Positions 7,381 through 14,291 of a DNA stretch of 64,000 nt are shown here, piece after piece. Positions within the stretch are counted from its first letter, which is position 1, and each line of letters begins with the position of its first letter. A model generated the notes under the pieces. It ran no database searches, was not told the DNA's origin, and saw only the letters and a program-made list of their open reading frames with translations. The position numbers and the translations under genes are program-made. The DNA is from Phycisphaerales bacterium (GTDB taxonomy: Bacteria > Planctomycetota > Phycisphaerae > Phycisphaerales > UBA5793), in NCBI GenBank assembly GCA_020852515.1, contig JADZAS010000010.1, forward strand, positions 18,688-82,687, given 5' to 3'.

Positions 7381-8889
7381 TTACTCGCTCCCCCATGGCC
7401 GAATGGTGTTCTCAATGTGCGCCACCTCATCCGCATCCAACCGTAGTTCGCCGTAAAGTTCCTCATCAGTCCATGCCTTTGTCGCCGGAAGGAGGGGGAC
7501 AAACGCAAAGCGGTCCTTGGTGATGTTCTGCGTGAATAGGGAAGCCGCCACAAGATATCTCACGGTTTTGGTGGTCAGGTAGGCGATAATGTTGCTGGCT
7601 TGCCGCTCGTTCGGGTACGGTCCAATGACCAAGTAGCTTTCGGTACAGACCATGCCCGGTCCCGCAGGAAGAATGCGCGCAAATACCTTGCGCAGTCCGG
7701 CAACGTCCGCTTGTCCGCCGTGGTCGGACGACGCCTTCGACACAAACACCTTCCATGTATCGATCAAGTCGTGACCATCGGGCACCTCGCTCTTCGGAAA
7801 TAAGCCAATTCCGTTGCTCGATACTAGAGTCAACCCTCCCGCATTCCGTGGCCTCACCTTCGAGTCGAGTCCGAACGGTTTCCTCGATGAAACACACTCT
7901 GAGAGATTTCGCTCCGACGCACAGCGTTTGGCCTTTCGGACGATCGAAAGCGTTGTTGAGTGTCTAACGAGAGTATCAAGCTCGTTCAGCGGTCTTACTG
8001 CGACATCGCGATGTGCGCCGTGGATATTTGTGAAGCTACAGGGGCCGTGGTAGCCACGGTCCCAAAGGAAGTAGTTCACTCCGCCGGCAATATCGACTCC
8101 CGGAAAGCAATCGCGCGAATCCGAATAATCGATGATGTATCGGATACGGTCGTCCGCGAGCATTTGTTGACGAAAGTCATCGAGACCCTTTCCCCCCGTA
8201 AACCAACGCGACGGTACAATCATTGCTAGAAGCCGCGGTGATAGCTTCTTGGCCTGCTCGATAAACAGATGATATATGGGACGGGCGCTTGAACCGGTAC
8301 CGCCCCCGTCATTCAACTGATAAGGGGGGTTTCCAATAATGACGTCGAATTGCACCTCGAAGAGCTCCTGTGGATTGATGCCATGGATGAATGGATACGC
8401 ATACGCCTCGCGCGCCTCGCCTCGCTCGTACCCCCCCTTGCTTGCGCCGCAGTCCTCGCACCGGCCGTTGTTGCTCCACCGATGCTTCGTGCGGGGCAGG
8501 CGAATATTGCCCTCGAATGTAGTGAATTTGGTGGCAATGGAATATCTCCCATCGGCCTTCTTTGAACAGTAGACGCTCCGCCGGCTGATCGCGCTGGTGA
8601 GTTCACTGGTGGCCAGCCCGAAGACCTGCTTCGTGAGGATGTGGTCCACGCGCTTCTGCTCGTCAGGCATCTGGTCGCGCAGGCCATCATTCAACCGGCG
8701 GGCGATTTCGCGCAGAAATACGCCGCTCTTGCAGACCGGATCGAGGAACGTCGTTTCGCCCGACCTGAACAAGTCCTGCGGCAGCATGTCAAGCATCGCG
8801 CTCGCGAGCTTGGGCGGCGTGAAAACCTCGTCCGCCGACAGGTTCGCCAAGCACGTAAGGATGTCTGGGTTATGCATTGCTGTATTCAT
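7381..8889 (-). CDS. Eco57I-like N6-adenine DNA methyltransferase
   Basis: The protein has 502 residues. Residues 21-37 carry EVFTPPKLASAMLDMLP, the typical N-terminal box of Eco57I/N6-Mtase proteins. The SAM-binding motif I reads FLDPVCKSGVF (48-58), a variant in which Lys replaces the first Gly of DPxCGSG. Catalytic motif IV is IIGNPPYQL with NPPY at 187-190, which marks exocyclic amino methylation of adenine. A CEDC pair at 144-147 with nearby Cys residues suggests a zinc-bound insertion. The C-terminal 250 residues probably hold the target-recognition domain. It abuts the GIY-YIG helicase gene with zero gap, the arrangement of a modification/restriction pair. Its recognition site cannot be read from sequence. 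Confidence 0.88.
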   Translation of the reverse strand: MNTAMHNPDILTCLANLSADEVFTPPKLASAMLDMLPQDLFRSGETTFLDPVCKSGVFLREIARRLNDGLRDQMPDEQKRVDHILTKQVFGLATSELTSAISRRSVYCSKKADGRYSIATKFTTFEGNIRLPRTKHRWSNNGRCEDCGASKGGYERGEAREAYAYPFIHGINPQELFEVQFDVIIGNPPYQLNDGGGTGSSARPIYHLFIEQAKKLSPRLLAMIVPSRWFTGGKGLDDFRQQMLADDRIRYIIDYSDSRDCFPGVDIAGGVNYFLWDRGYHGPCSFTNIHGAHRDVAVRPLNELDTLVRHSTTLSIVRKAKRCASERNLSECVSSRKPFGLDSKVRPRNAGGLTLVSSNGIGLFPKSEVPDGHDLIDTWKVFVSKASSDHGGQADVAGLRKVFARILPAGPGMVCTESYLVIGPYPNERQASNIIAYLTTKTVRYLVAASLFTQNITKDRFAFVPLLPATKAWTDEELYGELRLDADEVAHIENTIRPWGSE

Positions 8890-8937
8890 GGGACTTCTGC
8901 GCCAGTCATCGCAACTATAAATGCCGGACGGTTCTGT

Positions 8938-9315
8938 CTATAGGCCTAAGCCGCGGTCGAAATCAGGTATATTAGCATTGGGAACGCTTGCCCTAACCGT
9001 GGTCCGATCCTGCGTGGCACCCACTACAAATCCGTGATTAGCCAGCACGTCTTCGACGAACTCATTGCAGTTCACGCGCCACACGATGTTATTGCCTCTA
9101 CCCCTCGTGTAATCCAAGTCGGCTCGTAGAGCAACGGGCGGATCGACGTGAAAGTGGATGCGACCTTCGGGTCCCCACGCGCCTTGCTCATCGTTGGGTT
9201 CCCAGACTATCGAGGTGCTACCGTCATTCTTGCACAGGAATCCAAGAAACTCGTAGTAGTCGTTCGCATTGGAGAACCGCATCTGTCCATTCGTGCCGAA
9301 ACTGCGCTGATACAT
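8938..9315 (-). CDS. Unknown 125-residue protein inside the methyltransferase cluster
   Basis: The chosen start MYQRSFGTNGQMRF has GAAAGG nine bases upstream; an ATG further up at 9402 would overlap the preceding gene. The protein is acidic-neutral and mixed alpha/beta. Features seen are a helix NDYYEFLGFLC, a Trp-rich strand SIVWEPNDEQGAWGPEG, RIHFHVDPP and a closing VEDVLANHGF helix followed by RASVPNANIP. There is no signal peptide, membrane segment, nuclease motif or zinc finger. It lies 68 bases after one methylase-like gene and 48 before another, all on one strand, so it probably belongs to the same system. I do not recognise a family; an inhibitor, specificity or immunity role would be a guess. 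Confidence 0.6.
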   Translation of the reverse strand: MYQRSFGTNGQMRFSNANDYYEFLGFLCKNDGSTSIVWEPNDEQGAWGPEGRIHFHVDPPVALRADLDYTRGRGNNIVWRVNCNEFVEDVLANHGFVVGATQDRTTVRASVPNANIPDFDRGLGL

Positions 9316-9383
9316 CTGCTTGCGCCTTTCAGGTTGGTGACTAAGTGACGATATCGAGGTTGTGCGCCGCTGGAACTCACGCC

Positions 9384-10097
9384 TCAGCCATTCCCCTCGC
9401 AATTGCCTAGATTGAGATAATGAATGAGCGGCGGCGTGTCCAGTGCACGCGGTTTGAAGACAGGCTTGCCCGCTTCACAGAAGAGCGGCTCGACATCCTG
9501 CTCGAAAAGGGCGGGCGCTGCGCCCGGCAGCGGCGGCGTCAATTCGCGGAACTCGTATCGGTGGCGTTTGAACATGCCGCCGCCCATGAGCGACCATTCA
9601 GTGAACACCAGCGGCCGGGCCGGGAGGACCTTGTCCCCTACCGTGGTCATCTTGAGCGCATCACCCTGCACAATGTTGCAGCGGACAATGTGCCGCGCCG
9701 CTGTCAGGCATTCGGGCTTGATCTGGTTGCCGTAGCGCTTTGTGTAGTGCTCCGCAAACAGGGAGTAGAGGCGGTCGCGGCAGTCGTTGACGTTGTCGTG
9801 GAGCAGTTCAATACCGTAGAGGCACGCGAGGCCCAGCAGCGCATTTGGCTCCCATCGGGTTTGGGGCTTGTGCTTTCGATCAACGGCCGCCAATCGTCGA
9901 CGCAATACCTCGGCCAGGAAATTCCCGGTCCCGCAGGCGGGTTCGAGGAAGCGTGAATCGACCCGTTCGCACTCGTGTGCGACTCCCGGCAGATTCAGCA
10001 TGTCATTCACAAGCCCCGGCGGGGTATAGACCTCACCATGGTCGATGACGCGCTTGCGAGACTTCACATGATTGTCCACCAGTATCTGGGACGCCAT
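9384..10097 (-). CDS. Short N6-DNA-methylase-like protein, no NPPY motif
   Basis: The protein has 237 residues from MASQILVDNHVKSRK. HGEVYTPPGLVNDMLN (20-35) and FLEPACGTGNFL (50-61) are the N-terminal box and SAM-binding motif I of N6-adenine methylases, and YGIELLHDN resembles motif II. The expected catalytic (D/N)PPY is absent. In its place VFTEWSLMGGGMF occurs near residue 170, followed by a short C-terminal tail. It is much shorter than active enzymes (usually over 400). It could be a degenerate companion subunit that binds SAM or DNA, or a truncated enzyme. An ATG at 10187 gives a longer frame with a poor N-terminus. It is the first gene of the minus-strand cluster. Confidence 0.75.
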   Translation of the reverse strand: MASQILVDNHVKSRKRVIDHGEVYTPPGLVNDMLNLPGVAHECERVDSRFLEPACGTGNFLAEVLRRRLAAVDRKHKPQTRWEPNALLGLACLYGIELLHDNVNDCRDRLYSLFAEHYTKRYGNQIKPECLTAARHIVRCNIVQGDALKMTTVGDKVLPARPLVFTEWSLMGGGMFKRHRYEFRELTPPLPGAAPALFEQDVEPLFCEAGKPVFKPRALDTPPLIHYLNLGNCEGNG

Positions 10098-10283
10098 GGC
10101 TGTGTCAGAGCCTTCAAATATGCCGCTGAAAACGAGCGGCCGACCGTGATTCGGAAAACTCAGGACACAGTAGTGCGCCCTTTCCACGATCCTCGGCCGG
10201 GCTTACTTGGGCGAGAGTCCCAAAGAGCCAAGCCATACCCGTCAGGTTACTGTCAGGCTGGGGCCAAGGCAACCGGCGCGCCG
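10098..10283. other. 186-base boundary gap between accessory cluster and desaturase gene
   Basis: No gene is seen. On the minus strand it holds an imperfect hairpin (GGCT..TTGGG with CCCAA..AGCC, about 10200-10229) that may end desaturase transcription; no T-run follows. No tRNA, integrase site or clear direct repeat was found, so the edge of the accessory region cannot be fixed here. Confidence 0.3.
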
Positions 10284-11234
10284 TCAGCTCGCCGTCGCCT
10301 GCCCGGCCGGGCGGCGCTTACGGATGTGGCGGGGTGGGAGGACTCGGGTGGCCAGGCCGAGGAGTTCGAGGGCTTTGATCTCGTAGTAGGAAACGTCGAT
10401 CTCCCACCAGCGGTGCTGGTTCGAGGCGCTCGCCGGGTCGTGGTGGTGGTTGTTGTGCCAACCTTCGCCCACCGTCAGCAGCGCCACGAGCCAGTTGTTG
10501 CGGCTCTCTTCGCCCGTGTCGTAGCTGCGGTAGCCGAACATGTGCGAAAGCGAGTTGACCGACCAGGTGATGTGCCACACGACCACCGTCCGCACCAGCA
10601 CGCCCCACACGAGCAGGCTCAGGGCCATCTGCAGCGCAGCCGTCAGCCGATCGGCCTCCGGCCCTGCGAGCAGCGCGCCCGCGGCCATGCCCGCGAGCAT
10701 GAACAGAGCCGCGTGGGCGGAGTAGATCCAGAACACGAGCATCGGGTTCTTCTCGAGCCTGAGGTAGAACGGATCGCGGATGAGATCGGGCACGCTCGCC
10801 TGGTAGGCTGAGAGGGTGTGGATGCCGGTGTTGCGCAGCATGAGCCAGCCGACGTGCGACCAGAAGAAGTGCACGAGCGGGCTGTGGGGATCGGGTTCGG
10901 TGTCAGAGTGTTTGTGATGGTGCCGATGGTTCGCCACCCACCGCGCCGGAGTATCCTGCAGGCAGCACAACGCAAGCACCACGAACGCATTTTCCACCCA
11001 GCGCGGCGCCACGAAGCTGCGGTGCGTGAGCAGACGGTGGTAGCCGATGTTGATCCCCTGGCCGAAGACGTGCACGCCGAGGATCATCACGATCACGCCG
11101 GTCCAACTGAACAACCACGGCACAAGCGCCGCGAGCGCGAGGCAGTGAATGAGCACGATGGGAATGGCGTAGACCCAGAGGATCTCACCGGCCACCGTGG
11201 CAGGTCGGGACAGGTGACCAGATGTTTGGTTCAC
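10284..11234 (-). CDS. Membrane fatty acid (acyl-CoA/lipid) desaturase
   Basis: The protein has 316 residues and a GTG start; the next internal Met would remove the first membrane span. It has the three histidine boxes of the stearoyl-CoA/Delta-9 desaturase family: HRLLTHR, HRHHHKHSD and HNNHHH. These bind the di-iron centre that inserts a cis double bond into an acyl chain using oxygen and reductant. Four hydrophobic segments flank the boxes (IVLIHCLALAALVPWLF, VIVMILGVHVFG, MLVFWIYSAHAALFM, LQMALSLLVWGVLV). The C-terminus is short and basic. The enzyme probably modulates membrane fluidity. It is monocistronic, with the accessory cluster downstream and a divergent-function gene upstream. Confidence 0.9.
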   Translation of the reverse strand: MNQTSGHLSRPATVAGEILWVYAIPIVLIHCLALAALVPWLFSWTGVIVMILGVHVFGQGINIGYHRLLTHRSFVAPRWVENAFVVLALCCLQDTPARWVANHRHHHKHSDTEPDPHSPLVHFFWSHVGWLMLRNTGIHTLSAYQASVPDLIRDPFYLRLEKNPMLVFWIYSAHAALFMLAGMAAGALLAGPEADRLTAALQMALSLLVWGVLVRTVVVWHITWSVNSLSHMFGYRSYDTGEESRNNWLVALLTVGEGWHNNHHHDPASASNQHRWWEIDVSYYEIKALELLGLATRVLPPRHIRKRRPAGQATAS

Positions 11235-11364
11235 TGGCGATTGTAGTTCGTGCGCCCCCTACGGCCGCGCCCCAATCGCGAATTCACAGCGAGGATTACG
11301 GTTCTTTCATTTACAACGATTTGCTGCGGAAGGGCATGCCGCTGAAGTCGCACATCCGCAGCGG

Positions 11365-12897
11365 TCAGTCGCGGTATTTCGCGTGGCAGTCTTTGCAGGA
11401 TGCGTTGAGGCGCTGGAACAGCTCGGAGAGTCGTGCTGGGTCGGGTCGGCCGGCGGCGAGGAAGTCTTCGATCTGCCCGGCGATGATCTGATCGGCGCTG
11501 AGACGATCGGCAAAGTCGGCCCCCTCGCGGCTGGCGCGATCGCCGGCGGCGAGGAAGCGCAGCAGATCGGCCAGGCGGCCGGCCTCGGCCACCGGCACGA
11601 GATCCGGGTGATCGGCCGGGGTGGTCCAGCCGGCCTTCTCGATCGCCTTGAGATGCTCGTTGATCTCATCCATCTCGACCATGCCTTTGACAAAGCCTTG
11701 TGGCCGCTGGACCTCGGGAAAGTCAGCCGGCACGGCGTCGATGCGCGAGGGATCGATGACGGCGGCCTGGGCAGCGCAGGCGTAGAGGCCCTTGTACTCG
11801 GGTGAAGTGCCCGAGATGTGCATGCGCTGCACGGCGGCTTCGGCAGGCAGCCAGCCGAGGCTCACGGCGACCGCGGCGGCGGCGCCGGCGCTGCGGTGCT
11901 GGCCGTGGTGGCAGTGGATGTACACCGGGCCGTGGGCGATGGCATCGCGCGTCGCGCGGACGAGTTCGAGCTGGCGCTGCTCGTCGAAGCCGTTGTAGCC
12001 GATGGGCAGGTGGATGTAGCGCAGGCCGTATTGGCGGGCGAGCGCGACATCGGGCGCTGCGCCATCGACGCTGATGATGGTGGCCACGCCCATGGCCGCG
12101 AGCGAAGCAAAGCCCTGCTCACCCTCGGGCGCGCTGCCGGAGATGAAATGATCGTGGTAGGCGACCATGTTGTGCAGGCCGGGGTGCTCGCGGACCGCGG
12201 CGTCGGCAAGGGTCGGCTCGGCGAGGGCGGGCTCAGTCAGGCGAGGCAACGCGCCGATCTTTTCTGGATCCTCCTCTTTCGCGGGCTTGAGCTTGTCCGG
12301 CTTGACCAGGGCGAGCTGGGCCTCGATATCTTCGATGAGCATCTCCGGCGTGGACTTGCTGCGGTAGTGCTTGACGACCTGGCCGTCGGGGCCGAGGAGG
12401 AACTTTTCGAAGTTCCAGTTGATCTCGCCGAGGCTGGCGGGGGTTTGCTCTTTGTCCGTGAGTCGCTTGTAAAGCGGGCAGATGTCTTCGCCCTTGACGG
12501 AGACCTTTGAGAACAGCTGGAAGTGCACATCATACTTGTCGGTGCAGAACTGTTTGATGTCTTCGTCGCTGCCGGGTTCCTGGTTGCGGAAGTTGTTGGC
12601 CGGGAAGCCGAGGATGACCAGGCCCTTCTTGTGGAAGCGCTGGTGGAGTTGCTCGAGGCCTTCGTACTGCGGCGTGTAGCCGCACTTGCTGGCGACGTTG
12701 ACCATGAGCACGACCTTGCCTTCGTATTGTGCGAGGTCGATCTCCTTGCCGTCGATGTCCTTCATCTTGAAGTTGAGCGCCGCCGGGACGTCGGTCGCTT
12801 CCACCGGAGGCTGAGCCTCGCCGGCGTCCTGGCGGGGAAAGGACGAGGTGGCGGCCGCAAGCAGCGCGGCGACGGATACGACGATTCGCTTCATCAT
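11365..12897 (-). CDS. Fusion: glutathione peroxidase + tyrosine phosphatase-like + cytochrome c'-like tail
   Basis: The protein has 510 residues and an N-terminal signal peptide (MMKRIVVSVAALLAAATSS). Residues 40-195 are a BsaA-type glutathione peroxidase with ASKCGYT (peroxidatic Cys72), GFPANNFRNQEPGS and INWNFEKFL (Trp161). Residues about 240-400 are a dual-specificity/tyrosine phosphatase-like domain with the P-loop CHHGQHR (Cys329 to Arg335, CX5R). The last 110 residues are helical and finish with CKDCHAKYRD (501-510), the C-terminal CxxCHxxYR haem site of four-helix cytochrome c'. Export would put all three domains outside the cytoplasm, where haem attachment can occur. Peroxide reduction linked to a haem electron carrier is an inference; the phosphatase substrate is unknown. 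Confidence 0.85.
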   Translation of the reverse strand: MMKRIVVSVAALLAAATSSFPRQDAGEAQPPVEATDVPAALNFKMKDIDGKEIDLAQYEGKVVLMVNVASKCGYTPQYEGLEQLHQRFHKKGLVILGFPANNFRNQEPGSDEDIKQFCTDKYDVHFQLFSKVSVKGEDICPLYKRLTDKEQTPASLGEINWNFEKFLLGPDGQVVKHYRSKSTPEMLIEDIEAQLALVKPDKLKPAKEEDPEKIGALPRLTEPALAEPTLADAAVREHPGLHNMVAYHDHFISGSAPEGEQGFASLAAMGVATIISVDGAAPDVALARQYGLRYIHLPIGYNGFDEQRQLELVRATRDAIAHGPVYIHCHHGQHRSAGAAAAVAVSLGWLPAEAAVQRMHISGTSPEYKGLYACAAQAAVIDPSRIDAVPADFPEVQRPQGFVKGMVEMDEINEHLKAIEKAGWTTPADHPDLVPVAEAGRLADLLRFLAAGDRASREGADFADRLSADQIIAGQIEDFLAAGRPDPARLSELFQRLNASCKDCHAKYRD

Positions 12898-13040
12898 GAT
12901 TTACTCCAGAACAACGGAAAGACGGCTCCCGGGCGTCGCCGGATCATAGCGTCACACAAACTCACAACCGCGCGCCAAGGCATGCACACCCTTGTCCAAC
13001 GCACCGGCCTATGGTCAATGCGCCCATGGCGGAGCACAGG

Positions 13041-14249
13041 ATGAAGCGGGGATTGCCGGTTTGGTTTGCAGTTGGCATGGTCTCCCTATGCGGCCTCCGC
13101 GCCGCCGGGCCGGGCGAGGCGAGCAACATCTCCCTCGAGGCACTCGAATCGCGGCTGTCTCGTGCGGTGACGATGGAGGGGATGCTCCATGGCCATGGCG
13201 ATCTCGATGACCAGGTCCGCTACCTCCGCGACATCGGGGCGCGATTCGCGGGTCGCACGCTCTACCTCTGGGGCAACGAACACAATCTCGGAGCGCTCCT
13301 CGCCTCGGCGCGGCCTGCGGCGGCCAAGGTCCACGCCGCACTGCCGGATCTGATTCTCCAAGCAGCCGAGTTCGAGATAGTGACCACGCGCGTTGACGAA
13401 GTTGCGATCCCGGCCCGCGCGTTCGTTGCGTTCGGTCTGCCATTCGAGGAGCGGCGGTTCTCCTATGCGGCCATGCTCTATGAAGATGGGTCCTTCAAGG
13501 ATCACTGGGGAAAGGGCGCTTCCGTACCCGACATGAGTCGCGTCGAAACGCAACTCTGGTTCTATACGCTGGGGATGAACTACGTCGACCTGGGCATCGA
13601 GGCGATTCACTTCGGCCAGGTGAGCTTGATGGATCGCCGCGATCCGGGCCATGCCCACTGGCGCGCCGTGCTCGATCGCGTGCGAGCATATGCCCGGCTG
13701 CATGCGCGGCGAGGCTTCGTGCTCATCGACGCCCACGTGCCCACCGGCGGCATCGTCGACGATGGCCGATTGCTCTTCGACTTTCACTCATTCCCCATGC
13801 GAATCGACGAAGTGGCGGATCGTCCGCACGAGGGAGTACTGAAGGTCGGCTACCGCGATAGCCTGTACGGCCGCAGCAAAGGGGGCATCACGCCCAGCGG
13901 CTGGGAGTGCGAGCATCTGCCCTACCTCGTTGAATTGGATAACTCCGGCCGCAGCGGTCGCGAAGGACAGAACATCGGCGGCTCCTGGATCTGGGGCTAC
14001 GACGAGATCACGTGGTTCGCCCACCAGAGCGACCCACACCGCGCCGACTGGCTGCGCTATGCGTGGAAGTGGGTGCGCGAGCATGATTCTGCCGGCTTTG
14101 TGCAGATGCCCGGCAGCCGAACGATCGCCGTGCCTGTCGGCGAGAAGAAGTGGTACTGGGCGATGAATCCCAGCCCGGCCTGCCCCGATGGTTTCGGCGA
14201 CGAGGATGTCATCAAGGCGATCTGGGCAGAAGAAACCTCGCATCGCTGA
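13041..14249 (+). CDS. Secreted protein of unknown function
   Basis: The protein has 402 residues from MKRGLPVWFAVGMVSLCG, chosen because GGAG lies six bases upstream and a signal peptide follows. The mature part contains LYLWGNEHNLGALL, ERRFSYAAMLYEDGSF, MNYVDLGIEAIHFGQV, GFVLIDAHVPTGG and GGSWIWGYDEITWF. Alternating strands and helices with acidic residues at strand ends (DLGIEAIHFGQ, DAHVP) are reminiscent of a TIM-barrel glycosidase-like fold, but I cannot assign a family. It is transcribed alone and divergent from the peroxidase/phosphatase fusion. No lipobox or membrane anchor is seen beyond the signal. Confidence 0.75.
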   Translation: MKRGLPVWFAVGMVSLCGLRAAGPGEASNISLEALESRLSRAVTMEGMLHGHGDLDDQVRYLRDIGARFAGRTLYLWGNEHNLGALLASARPAAAKVHAALPDLILQAAEFEIVTTRVDEVAIPARAFVAFGLPFEERRFSYAAMLYEDGSFKDHWGKGASVPDMSRVETQLWFYTLGMNYVDLGIEAIHFGQVSLMDRRDPGHAHWRAVLDRVRAYARLHARRGFVLIDAHVPTGGIVDDGRLLFDFHSFPMRIDEVADRPHEGVLKVGYRDSLYGRSKGGITPSGWECEHLPYLVELDNSGRSGREGQNIGGSWIWGYDEITWFAHQSDPHRADWLRYAWKWVREHDSAGFVQMPGSRTIAVPVGEKKWYWAMNPSPACPDGFGDEDVIKAIWAEETSHR

Positions 14250-14291
14250 GACGGCATGGCCATGCCAACCGCATCGATTCACTCCGCACGG

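Noticed and set aside
10200..10229. Imperfect hairpin downstream of the desaturase gene as an intrinsic terminator
   Set aside because: Stem is interrupted and no T-run follows; noted only in the gap entry.
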